Source of the DNA: Methylobacterium sp. Leaf125
GTDB lineage: Bacteria; Pseudomonadota; Alphaproteobacteria; Rhizobiales; Beijerinckiaceae
NCBI RefSeq assembly: GCF_001423085.1
Contig: NZ_LMNU01000049.1
Span: forward strand, 1-64,000
Length of the DNA: 64,000 nt
Reading direction: 5' to 3'
Shown here: positions 35,576 through 43,249 of the stretch, one piece after another
Position numbering within the stretch: the first letter of the stretch is position 1
Layout of the letters: each line of letters begins with the position of its first letter
Position numbers and translations under genes: made by a program
Notes under the pieces: model-generated
The model's input: only the letters and a program-made list of their open reading frames with translations
Told to the model about the DNA's origin: nothing
Databases searched by the model: none

Positions 35576-36829
35576 TCACCGTTTTCTGAGCAAAACAACG
35601 TGTTCCCGCTTGCCACTAACTCCTGCTGTTTTCGTGCCGCGGGCAGTTAGGCTGCTGTACATCCCGTGGTGTGGTCCTGGGATGTGGAGTGATATCTCAG
35701 TTCCTATATGATCAAAGCCGCTTCCCGCTGCGCACTCCACAAGCAGCTCATTAGTATCCACCAAACTACCGTGGACCACAGATGGGGCATTTACCATAGC
35801 CACATAGCCGCTTTTCTTCACGACTTTCTGAAGCGACTTGAATGCATTGGCCATATCTGCTTTATAGCGCATAACATCATCATTTTGGCGCCTAAGATGA
35901 CGACCAATTTCTGTTTCCTCATAGCTATCAAGGTTATACCCGAGCCAATAGAATCTAAATTTGTGGTATAGCCCGTAGTCCCAAGACATTAAATATGGAG
36001 GTGAGGTTACAACCAAGTCGACGGATTCAGACTGTTGGGAAATTGCATCATGCATACGAGCATCGTGCTTTTTAAGGGTTACCACAGAGCCCGGGAGATT
36101 GATTTCTGTCACATTATCGATTTGCTTTAATCTCTTTTGCTCAATTAGTCCGGATTCGCTGACCAGCTGTGAGAACTTGTTTGCCGAAGACATTGTTGCG
36201 CGCAATGACTTGCAGTAAAGTTGTATAACTCTGCCTTGAAAATTGGGTTTAGCAACGCGTCTATAGGTCGACTCTCCCTGCTGGTTTGAGGCAGCTGTGA
36301 TAATCCTGCTGAATGCCAGCTCCGCCAGAAGCTCAGCCTCCCGATACTGGAACTGCCTCTCTTTCAATTCATTTCGTATGAAAGCAAGTTCTTTCAAGGC
36401 ATTGATAGTAAACCAAGTGCTGGGTTCTCTTACCCGAGGCATAGCAGGTATGTTAATTGCATCTGGTATGATCTTCTGTAGCAGATTGTCCTGTTTCACG
36501 TATCCTGCAAAAAATTCGTAAAGCGAGTTAAGTTCGTGCGCTTCTGCGGCAGTGAAACCTACGCACTTTCCTGCGGCAATTAGCAATGCTACGTCGCTCG
36601 TATCCCAGCCAGTTGCGTCACGACCAAGGCAGATCGCCTCATGCAGCACGGTTCCACTTCCGCAAAACGGGTCAAGGACGAGCTGACCGGGGCTGGACAG
36701 CTTCTCAATTAACGCATTTGCTAACGCTGGATCAATTTTTCCAAAATAAGGATGGATTCCAAGGCTTCCCTCCGAATGTCTGCGCGCTTTTAGATTGGTG
36801 CAAAGAACATTAGTGTCTTGAAAATACAT
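35576..36829 (-). CDS. DNA methyltransferase (SPPY type), M2 of a restriction-modification locus
   Basis: A 417-aa methyltransferase. The AdoMet-binding motif VLDPFCGSGTVLHEA lies near residues 50-65 and the catalytic motif VVTSPPYLMSWDYG near residue 275. SPPY is most common in N4-cytosine methyltransferases. It overlaps by 20 nt the related methyltransferase upstream. Paired methyltransferases usually protect the two strands of an asymmetric site. With the nuclease genes at 31806-33330 it would form a complete system, now split by an IS701 copy. Confidence 0.85.
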   Translation of the reverse strand: MYFQDTNVLCTNLKARRHSEGSLGIHPYFGKIDPALANALIEKLSSPGQLVLDPFCGSGTVLHEAICLGRDATGWDTSDVALLIAAGKCVGFTAAEAHELNSLYEFFAGYVKQDNLLQKIIPDAINIPAMPRVREPSTWFTINALKELAFIRNELKERQFQYREAELLAELAFSRIITAASNQQGESTYRRVAKPNFQGRVIQLYCKSLRATMSSANKFSQLVSESGLIEQKRLKQIDNVTEINLPGSVVTLKKHDARMHDAISQQSESVDLVVTSPPYLMSWDYGLYHKFRFYWLGYNLDSYEETEIGRHLRRQNDDVMRYKADMANAFKSLQKVVKKSGYVAMVNAPSVVHGSLVDTNELLVECAAGSGFDHIGTEISLHIPGPHHGMYSSLTARGTKTAGVSGKREHVVLLRKR

Positions 36830-38240
36830 AAATCATTTCCCGATTAATCTGTCCGCCTGTCTGAGATCTATTTAGGCGCATACTGCTACGATTTGCCATG
36901 ACATGGGCGAAGCGCAGGTCCGTCGCAAGTCCCTCCGAATTCGCCATATCTTCTAAAATCTCTGCAGTGGGTATAAGGTGACCACATACTCTGTTCGTCT
37001 CGCCGACTACAAAGGCCGCTCGTCCACCAGGTCGTAATACACGAAAGCTTTCCGCAAACATCATTTTCATTCTTGAGAAATATTGGTAGACGACGTATGC
37101 GCGATTTGCTGTGAGGGCTGACCCTTCGTCAATCAAGCTCTCAATAAATCCGTCCGCGACCTGGTTATTTGTACTCCCAACCTGCAGTGCATCCTTCGTG
37201 CGCACGGCTCGTTCCGTGATTCCTATATATTCCCTACAATGATCTTTAAAATTCTCTGGCTGAATCAACCCTAAGATAAACATATTATACTTATGATTCA
37301 TAGTATAATCGATTGCATTCATATATGGAGGAGAGGTTACAATCACATCGATCGATTGAGAATTATAAGGGAGAGCATCAGCTGATCCACGATCAACTGA
37401 GAATGATGCTCCAGCTGAAGTATAAGCCTTTGCCAAAGTGGCCTGAGTCATAAATGCTTCGAGTGAGAAGCGGGTGAATGTTGATAATGGCGCAAGCGGC
37501 TTTTTGTTTTTATCTAATCGAACCTTGATTTGGTCTTCATCAAGGTATGAGCAGCTCTTGCTAACGGATGACAAGCAGGCGAGCAGGAAAGACCTTTCAG
37601 TTTTTGGTGCAAGAGCCATTATTGCTTCTCTGGTCGCAACTAGTCCCGATATTTCGTCAACCCCGAACCAATTTGACCATGTAAAATGGAGGCCATTGCA
37701 ATTCTGGCCTACTGAAGAGCCAAATGAATTTCGGATGGCATCAAGCTGATCTAGCGCGAGATCATTAATTTCAGATAGTAGTTTGCTGAAATGACTCGCA
37801 CTGAGATTGGTAATAGTGGTCTTCGCTTCGCTTATTGTCACCGCAACAGGGCTGACATCCAGCCCGCGCGTATCGGCTCCCGCAAGGCCAGCCTCTATTA
37901 ATGTAGTCCCGGAGCCGCAAAATGGGTCTAATACTGTCTTCCCGTGGACTGGACCGCAGTGTGCTAACGCCCATCGTGGAATTTGAGGTATAAACTTTGC
38001 TGGATATTTATGCAAACCATGCGTCCATTTTGTCACCGTGCTGCGGCGGACATTCTGAAAGCTATACTGTGCATTGTGTACTGGATTTAAGGGGAGTTCG
38101 CTCACATTTGTCACGGAGTCGTTTATCCCGAGGCATGTGTTTGTTGCTTCCTTTGGCGAGATCATCAAAAGCTCGCCGGATGCCGGAGCAGTAAATAGAT
38201 TCATCTGCAGCGAGTGCCCTGATGGTGTATTTTTATTCAT
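36810..38240 (-). CDS. DNA methyltransferase (SPPY type), M1 of a restriction-modification locus
   Basis: A 476-aa methyltransferase with VLDPFCGSGTTLIEAGLAG near residue 115 and VIVTSPPYMNAIDYTMNHK near residue 310. It shares the KFIPQIPRW and KYNMFILG-type blocks typical of this group. It is first in a two-gene leftward unit with the 417-aa enzyme. It differs enough from its neighbour to suggest different strand targets. AT-rich composition resembles the nuclease genes and not the backbone, so the restriction-modification locus was probably acquired as one unit. Confidence 0.85.
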   Translation of the reverse strand: MNKNTPSGHSLQMNLFTAPASGELLMISPKEATNTCLGINDSVTNVSELPLNPVHNAQYSFQNVRRSTVTKWTHGLHKYPAKFIPQIPRWALAHCGPVHGKTVLDPFCGSGTTLIEAGLAGADTRGLDVSPVAVTISEAKTTITNLSASHFSKLLSEINDLALDQLDAIRNSFGSSVGQNCNGLHFTWSNWFGVDEISGLVATREAIMALAPKTERSFLLACLSSVSKSCSYLDEDQIKVRLDKNKKPLAPLSTFTRFSLEAFMTQATLAKAYTSAGASFSVDRGSADALPYNSQSIDVIVTSPPYMNAIDYTMNHKYNMFILGLIQPENFKDHCREYIGITERAVRTKDALQVGSTNNQVADGFIESLIDEGSALTANRAYVVYQYFSRMKMMFAESFRVLRPGGRAAFVVGETNRVCGHLIPTAEILEDMANSEGLATDLRFAHVMANRSSMRLNRSQTGGQINREMIYVFSRH

Positions 38241-38630
38241 TCGAAGTTATACGTCAGAGGAAGGGAGATTTCAATTTAAAGCCGGGCGAACGTACCCGTT
38301 TTTCCACAAATAATTTACTTTTTGCTTCCTTTTCTTATTTGGTGTTCTTGCTTTTTATTGTCACGATATCTGCGGTATGCGATGAATGCGCGGTGGTATA
38401 GTGATCCTCGGTTTTGTTTATAGTTAATGCGGTAAGGCTGAGTCATGTCCTTCGGGCTAGATGTGCGAGTCGTTGGCCTTAATCCGTTCTGTGAGGATTC
38501 GTGTGTTCTTTTTGCAGGAGATGTGCACCAGGTGGACTGAAGACGGAACAGTCCCTCATTTTCAGCGGATCCCAGAGTAGTCCTTCGGAAATCCGGCAAA
38601 GCCTAGTGTCGCTGCGATGCTGTCTATAGC
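38241..38630. other. Intergenic region between methyltransferase and integrase
   Basis: About 390 AT-rich bases. It should hold the promoter of the leftward methyltransferase pair. No gene supported. Confidence 0.35.
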
Positions 38631-39953
38631 TTACGTTCGTGTCCACTCAGGCCTCAGCCGATCTGCCACACGTTCTAGCCGAACTTGGCAATAGTGCTTG
38701 TCGATCATCACCAAGCTCGTCCGGCAGTTCCGGGCCACGTCCATGACCTCCGCGCCGTTCGCCAGCTGCTCGCTGATGTGAAAGTGTCGCAGCGAGTACG
38801 GCGTGCGCTTGATGCCCCTGTGATCCCGCTCCAGGCCGGCTGCCCTGAGCAATTGAGTGAAGCCGTTCGCAACTGAGGTGATGCGCTTGCCCTGGTCGTT
38901 TGCGAATACTGGATCGGCGTCCGTGGGTTCCCGCTCCATGCTGCGCTGGAAGAGCATCCAAAGCGTGTCGAACCATGGGATCGCTGCCTTCTGCGGGATC
39001 GCCTTGCCGCTTTTACCCTTGCCTCGCACCTGCAGCCGGATGTCTCGCTGATCTACAGGCTTGCGTCTGCCCGCGCGGTAGCCCAGCACGTCACCCCAAG
39101 TGAGATTGTACATCTCCGTTGGTCGTAGGCCTGAGAACGCGCCGATCATCATGTAGGCGTGCAGCAGGGTGCGATCACGCCGGGTGTGGTCATCGAGCCG
39201 CTTGATGCGCCAGCTGCGCCGGTCATTGGCGTTCACCAGAGCACCCGTGCCGTCCATGATGGGATCCACGAGCCGGCTCAGGCTGATCGCTTCGAGCTTG
39301 GCAAAATCATGGGGCTCAAAGCTGGGTCGCCGGTTGTCCGGAGCACGGCGAGCCTTGATCGTGATTTCCGGCGGCGTTTTCAGGTAGCCCTGCCGGGAGG
39401 CCCAGCGCAGGAGTGCTCGCAGCACCACAGTCTCACCGCGCTGCCGGCTCACGGTGGGCAGAGAGCGCTTTACAGGCCTCTGCAAGCGGTGCCCGCCCCG
39501 TTCGTATTCGATGTGCATGATGAGCTTGCCTGGACCCTCCGTCCAATAGGTGCGCCGCCACTCCACGTAGCGTTCCAGATCCGCGTCCGTGATGGCATCA
39601 ACGGGCTTGGAGCCGAAGTAGCCGATGAAGAAGCGGCGAATCATTGCGGGTTCGCTCTTGCCCTGATCGGCTCGCCGCTCGCCTCGCTCCACTTCCCTTA
39701 GGATCTGCACGATGTACTCCTCAGCCACGGCGTCAAAGCCATGCGCTTTGGCCGACAGCCCTTGCTTGGCCCTGTAGGTGGCCTCGTACCAGATGGCGTC
39801 CGCTCGGCGCTCAGCCTCAGCCCGGTCGTCGGTGTCCAGAGAGCGTTTGAGCTGCCCCTGCCCTCGCACGCTGAAGCGCATCTGCCACTTCGTGCTGCCT
39901 GCGCGATGGAACAGCTGGTAGCGCTCAGCTGGAGCGCTGGCTGGGGTGCTCAC
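38631..39953 (-). CDS. int: Tyrosine integrase of element A
   Basis: A 440-aa recombinase starting at GTG, nearly identical to 15301-16623. The few differences are scattered (for example FHRAGSTKWQ against FQRKGSTRWQ). Catalytic residues are conserved: FSGLRPTEM, YSLRHFHIS and IDKHYCQV with the nucleophilic Tyr421. It lies against the right tRNA-Met fragment with two pairs of TGCGCTAG-type repeats in its 5' region. Because the two integrases are so alike, each may act on both elements, allowing excision of A alone, B alone, or both. Confidence 0.92.
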   Translation of the reverse strand: MSTPASAPAERYQLFHRAGSTKWQMRFSVRGQGQLKRSLDTDDRAEAERRADAIWYEATYRAKQGLSAKAHGFDAVAEEYIVQILREVERGERRADQGKSEPAMIRRFFIGYFGSKPVDAITDADLERYVEWRRTYWTEGPGKLIMHIEYERGGHRLQRPVKRSLPTVSRQRGETVVLRALLRWASRQGYLKTPPEITIKARRAPDNRRPSFEPHDFAKLEAISLSRLVDPIMDGTGALVNANDRRSWRIKRLDDHTRRDRTLLHAYMMIGAFSGLRPTEMYNLTWGDVLGYRAGRRKPVDQRDIRLQVRGKGKSGKAIPQKAAIPWFDTLWMLFQRSMEREPTDADPVFANDQGKRITSVANGFTQLLRAAGLERDHRGIKRTPYSLRHFHISEQLANGAEVMDVARNCRTSLVMIDKHYCQVRLERVADRLRPEWTRT

Positions 39954-39988
39954 GATGCGCCCTGTCTGGTTATTTTGATGCGGATGAC

Positions 39989-40080
39989 TGCGCTAGAAGT
40001 GCGCTAGGCTGCTCCCTGAGCCCCCACGAAACTCTTAAGGGCAATGAGCTTTTTTTGGAGCTGCGCTAGCACTGAGCTAG
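39989..40080. repeat. Two pairs of TGCGCTAG repeats at the right end of element A
   Basis: TGCGCTAG at 39989-39996 and 40000-40007, then 40062-40069 with variant TGAGCTAG at 40073-40080. Copies within a pair start 11 bp apart, exactly as at 16659-16750. No third pair lies to the right, where element C begins. Confidence 0.75.
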
Positions 40081-40121
40081 CTGTAAAGCCGTTTTTTGCG
40101 GGCTCAAAGAGCGCACGAAAA

Positions 40122-40150
40122 AGCCCGCTAAGTCATTGACCTAGCGGGCT
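40122..40150 (-). terminator. Terminator accompanying the tRNA-Met fragment, copy A
   Basis: The same 9-bp hairpin with a leftward T-run as at 16792-16820, just past the CCA end. Confidence 0.75.
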
Positions 40151-40157
40151 AAATTCA

Positions 40158-40207
40158 TGGTAGCGAGGGAGGGATTTGAACCCCCGACACAAGGATTATG
40201 ATTCCTC
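40158..40207 (-). repeat. att site: 3' fragment of tRNA-Met(CAU), right end of element A
   Basis: Read leftward it holds the anticodon stem and loop (GAGGA, then T33-CAT-AA, then TCCTT pairing back), variable loop, T-arm, acceptor 3' strand and CCA. It is slightly longer than the copy at 16828. The D-arm and 5' acceptor strand are missing: the sequence to the right is unrelated and leads into the integrase of element C. The intact tRNA should lie further right, beyond element C, or outside the window. Confidence 0.85.
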
Positions 40208-40385
40208 GTAACGGAGCATTTTCGGGTCCATTCGGGCGGATCGGCACGGGCATGAAACCGGTGGAGCCCAGGCTTTTAGCATGTCCGATCAAGGCTTTGG
40301 CAACGGGTTGGCGATAGGGATGGCGGAGAACCCGGGCGGCGATCCGCCCGAAAACCTCCGCCCGAGATCCGCCCGAGTACGCCGC

Positions 40386-41906
40386 ATGCCCGTGAAGCTC
40401 ACCGAAGCCCTCGTCAAGCAAGGCGTCGCCGACGCCGTCCCCAAGGGGAAGGCGTACGACCTCATCGACGCCGGCTGCCCCGGGCTCCTCATGCGCGTCG
40501 GGCCGAGGGGCGTCCGCTTCGCCTTCAAGTTCGAGACCGGCCACAAGACCCACAGGTTGACGCTCGGCTCGACGGATCTGCTGCGGCTCGTGGAGGCGCG
40601 CGCGATCGCCACGGAGGCGCGGCGCCGTCTTGTCGACGGGCTCGGGCTCCCGGACGAGAAGTGGCTCGGGGACAAGCTGCGGCAGATGCGCAAGCTCCCT
40701 CCCAAGCCGGAGAAGGGCCCAAGGGACCCGGCCCTGGTCGAGGCGTTCCTGGATTCCTGGGGCCCGCACAAGTGGACGTGGGAGGAGGCCCGCACGGCAT
40801 TCCTCACCGAAGTCGCGCGCACCCGGCGGGCGGCCACGCACACGGACTATCGCAAGCTGCTCCACTCGCCCGAGCTCGCGGTGTTCGCCGACCGGAAGGT
40901 GAAGCGCATCACGATCGAGGACCTCGCCACGATCGTGCATGCGATCCATGCCTCGGGCCGGGAGCGCCACGCCGAGCACCTCGCATCCGTCCTGCGGCCG
41001 ATGTGGAGCTACCTCGCCCGGCACGAACACCGCAAGGTCAGCGGCGTCGAGGCCGGGATCCCGGGCCTGCGCGCGCCCGAGCGGACGCCGGGCGACAAGC
41101 CCCGCGCGAACGGCAAGGTGCCGGGCGGATACACGGCCAAGCCCGCCGAGATCGGGCGCGTCCTCGCGATCGCCCGGGCCGGCGTCCTGGAGCCGACCGT
41201 CGCCACGTCCTTGCAGCTCCTCGTCCTGACGGGCCAGCGTCGCCGTCCCATCGTCGAGTCCCTCGTCGAGGACTTCGTCCCGTGGGCCGAGGTGCCGGGC
41301 TGGGGCGTCTGGTCGATGGGGCCGGCGCACAGGAAGACCGCGGCCAAGAGGGGCGACAAGCACAGGCATGCCCTGCCCTTGCCGCCTGCCCTGTGGGACC
41401 TCGTCCAGCAGCAGATGGCGCGGGCGCGGGATGCCGGCAGCGAGTACCTGTTCCCCCAGATCCGGGCCGCGCGGAAGGATGCCGCCTCCGACGGGCACCT
41501 ATCCGACGCCGCGATCAATCACAGGCTGCTCGACATGGGGGTCGTTGCCTCCCCGCACGACCTTCGCCGCGGCATGACGACGGTCTGCCAGTCCGTGTTC
41601 CGGATCCCGAGGGACACGGTCAAAATGGTCGTCGACCACAACGAGGGCATCCGCAGCGACGACGTGTTGGAGCGCCACTACACCGAGGACGATCGCCTGG
41701 ACCTCAAGCAAACCCTGATGGCTCGCTGGCACGCGTGGTCGGACGAGCAGGCCGCGATCGCGGCGGCCGCCCTTCCCTCGGCCGTCGAGCTCGGGGCCGA
41801 GCTGGCGCGCCGGCGCAGGGAGCGCGAACTCGCCGGCAAGGGGAAGCGCGCGAAGGCGACGGCCGACGTCGAGGAGGACGCCAAACCGGTCGACCTCGCC
41901 GCGTAA
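40386..41906 (+). CDS. int: Tyrosine integrase of element C
   Basis: A 506-aa recombinase from MPVKLTEALVKQG. Residues 1-85 resemble the P4-type arm-binding domain (CPGLLMRVGPRGVRFAFKF, then HRLTLG). The catalytic domain has LTGQRRRPIVE, HRHALPL, SPHDLRRGM and ERHY with the nucleophilic Tyr. It is unrelated in detail to the 440-aa integrases but sits beside the same tRNA fragment and points away from it, as P4-like integrases do. The frame is open upstream to 40281 without a good start. High GC fits the host or a long stay there. Confidence 0.88.
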   Translation: MPVKLTEALVKQGVADAVPKGKAYDLIDAGCPGLLMRVGPRGVRFAFKFETGHKTHRLTLGSTDLLRLVEARAIATEARRRLVDGLGLPDEKWLGDKLRQMRKLPPKPEKGPRDPALVEAFLDSWGPHKWTWEEARTAFLTEVARTRRAATHTDYRKLLHSPELAVFADRKVKRITIEDLATIVHAIHASGRERHAEHLASVLRPMWSYLARHEHRKVSGVEAGIPGLRAPERTPGDKPRANGKVPGGYTAKPAEIGRVLAIARAGVLEPTVATSLQLLVLTGQRRRPIVESLVEDFVPWAEVPGWGVWSMGPAHRKTAAKRGDKHRHALPLPPALWDLVQQQMARARDAGSEYLFPQIRAARKDAASDGHLSDAAINHRLLDMGVVASPHDLRRGMTTVCQSVFRIPRDTVKMVVDHNEGIRSDDVLERHYTEDDRLDLKQTLMARWHAWSDEQAAIAAAALPSAVELGAELARRRRERELAGKGKRAKATADVEEDAKPVDLAA

Positions 41907-41907
41907 G

Positions 41908-42008
41908 GATCTTCCCGATCGGGCATCCCGATTTGAAACACCGAAATAGTCACGCCATTTTAATGGGTTACGAGATGACCCAAATCGGGATACCCGATCG
42001 GGAAGATC
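41908..42008. repeat. 28-bp near-perfect inverted repeat after the element C integrase
   Basis: Arms at 41908-41935 and 41981-42008 match at 27 of 28 positions around a 45-bp centre. Each arm also contains the palindrome CCCGATCGGG. It lies between the convergent integrase and the leftward operon. It could form a bidirectional terminator, a protein-binding site or a cruciform. Confidence 0.8.
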
Positions 42009-42012
42009 GCCC

Positions 42013-42237
42013 TCAGCCGTCCGGCTCGTCGACGCGGGCCCAGCACCTCGCCGCCTCGTCCCAGTGGAAGGGGCGAGCGTCGCCGCCGGTGGTTTTCCAG
42101 TGGTACCCATGGGCGCCCGGTTCGCCGGAGATCTCCAGGCGTCCGATCCCGCCGTCCCAGAGGACGATCTCGACAAGCCTCCGCTTAGACCTGTTCACGC
42201 GGCCGACGCTGAGGACCTCCGTGACGTAGGTCGGCAC
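42013..42237 (-). CDS. Domain paralogous to the upstream gene, separated by an in-frame TAG
   Basis: 74 residues from a GTG without a ribosome site. The same frame runs unbroken upstream to the TAG that ends the 169-aa gene (42298-42300). The sequence just after that TAG (ADVAYVEAAIQAILPKGVPT) resembles RDIAIVEAAIAASIPADVPT of the upstream protein. So two homologous domains lie in one frame with a single stop between them. It could be a nonsense mutation, read-through or re-initiation. The C terminus (HWKTTGGDARPFHWDEA) parallels the upstream one. Confidence 0.5.
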   Translation of the reverse strand: MPTYVTEVLSVGRVNRSKRRLVEIVLWDGGIGRLEISGEPGAHGYHWKTTGGDARPFHWDEAARCWARVDEPDG

Positions 42238-42297
42238 ACCTTTGGGCAGGATGGCCTGGATCGCGGCCTCGACATACGCGACGTCTGCGGGGGACGG

Positions 42298-42807
42298 CTA
42301 CGCCTTAGCCGGCGGCGGGGTCACCGCCTCGTCGAATCGGACCCACGCGCCGTCAGCGTAGTGGAACGCGCGCTGGTCGCCCTCGGCCTCCCACTCGCGC
42401 ACGGTGGGCTCGGGCCCGCAGACGACGTTGAGGATGATGGTGCCACCGTCGAACAGGCGCACGCGCGAGACGAGGTCCTCGCCATCCCGGCGGGCCGAAA
42501 GGATCTCATCGGCGAACGTCGGCACGTCGGCCGGGATGCTCGCGGCGATCGCGGCCTCGACGATCGCGATGTCCCGGGGGCGCCGGCGCCCGACACCGGC
42601 GTCGTCGATGAGGGCCGTCAGGAGAGCGCTCGGCAGCGGGGGCGAGGCGGGCGGCGCTTCCGGATCTCCGTCCATATCGAAGAGGGGCAGCTGGATGGGG
42701 CCCGGCAGGACGGGTTTCGGGGGGGCCGGGCGCGGCCAGGGCCCCAGGGGGACGTGGAATTCCTGCGCGCGCCAGGCGTCGAGGAAGGCGGCGTGGGCGG
42801 GTTCCAT
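42298..42807 (-). CDS. Hypothetical protein of element C
   Basis: 169 residues from an ATG with a strong GGAGGAG ribosome site. The N-terminal half is Pro-rich; the second half is a compact alpha/beta domain (VEAAIAASIPADVPTFADE to ADGAWVRFDEA) repeated after the stop codon. Function unknown. It is the last well-started gene of the long leftward operon. Confidence 0.65.
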   Translation of the reverse strand: MEPAHAAFLDAWRAQEFHVPLGPWPRPAPPKPVLPGPIQLPLFDMDGDPEAPPASPPLPSALLTALIDDAGVGRRRPRDIAIVEAAIAASIPADVPTFADEILSARRDGEDLVSRVRLFDGGTIILNVVCGPEPTVREWEAEGDQRAFHYADGAWVRFDEAVTPPPAKA

Positions 42808-42809
42808 TG

Positions 42810-42992
42810 TCACTCTCCTCCCCTGCGGGCGCAGTTGATGCAGACGGTCGGCATCTCCGGATGGCGCGTCAGCACGATGGCTTCGTGGTCGTCGCAGACC
42901 TCGACGCACCATGCGCAGACGAAGCCGTACTCCTGCTCGTAGTCGTCCCTCTCGCGGGGCTCGAACCAGTCCCAATCGCGCGCCATGGTCAT
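42810..42992 (-). CDS. Small zinc-ribbon-like protein
   Basis: 60 residues, rich in Asp and Glu, with CAWC and CINC about 30 residues apart, likely a zinc site. The ATG overlaps the stop of the upstream gene (ATGA), so translation is coupled. Small zinc proteins of this kind are common in phage-like operons. Confidence 0.65.
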   Translation of the reverse strand: MTMARDWDWFEPRERDDYEQEYGFVCAWCVEVCDDHEAIVLTRHPEMPTVCINCARRGGE

Positions 42993-43249
42993 TCCCCCTT
43001 CAGACGGTTGGCCAGAGCCCTGGCGGTTTCGCTCTGCTCGTCCAGGATCTGGATGAGGGCGTCCCCGACCCACACGGGGATCTCGCGTTCGCCGGTCGCC
43101 CACCGGGCGGGCAGTCGGGGATCGAGCGAAGGGCGGGCCCCTTCCGGATGGAGGGGACCGAGCAGGGCGGCGAGCGGCCGGCGCCACTCGGGCCCGAGGA
43201 GGAATGTCCCCACCTCGGCGAGGGTCTCGGGCGTGATGCGGCGGGTCAC
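42989..43249 (-). CDS. Hypothetical protein of element C
   Basis: 86 residues, no recognised domain. It overlaps both neighbours by ATGA, which supports it as a real member of the operon. Confidence 0.6.
   Translation of the reverse strand: MTRRITPETLAEVGTFLLGPEWRRPLAALLGPLHPEGARPSLDPRLPARWATGEREIPVWVGDALIQILDEQSETARALANRLKGE

Larger units (their letters stand above)
16828..40202. mobile_element. Element A: pipolin-like integrative element in tRNA-Met
   Basis: It is bounded by 45-bp direct repeats of the tRNA-Met 3' end at 16828-16872 and 40158-40202 (two mismatches). Arm-type repeats lie inside both ends. The integrase is at the right end and a family B polymerase at the left. This matches the known plan of pipolins: a primer-independent PolB, a tyrosine recombinase and tRNA att repeats. 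The HUH Rep, dGTPase, protease and restriction-modification cargo are additional. Two waves of insertion sequences have damaged the interior (27.5-35.4 kb). The att boundaries are visible; the pipolin assignment rests on the polymerase. Confidence 0.8.

Noticed and set aside
40158..40207. A complete tRNA-Met gene
   Set aside because: Only the 3' half (anticodon arm to CCA) is present. The sequence to the right has no D-arm or 5' acceptor strand. It is an att fragment.
40155..41498. Long leftward reading frame opposite the element C integrase
   Set aside because: It is the antisense of a clear integrase in very GC-rich DNA; its composition is low complexity and it has no ribosome site.
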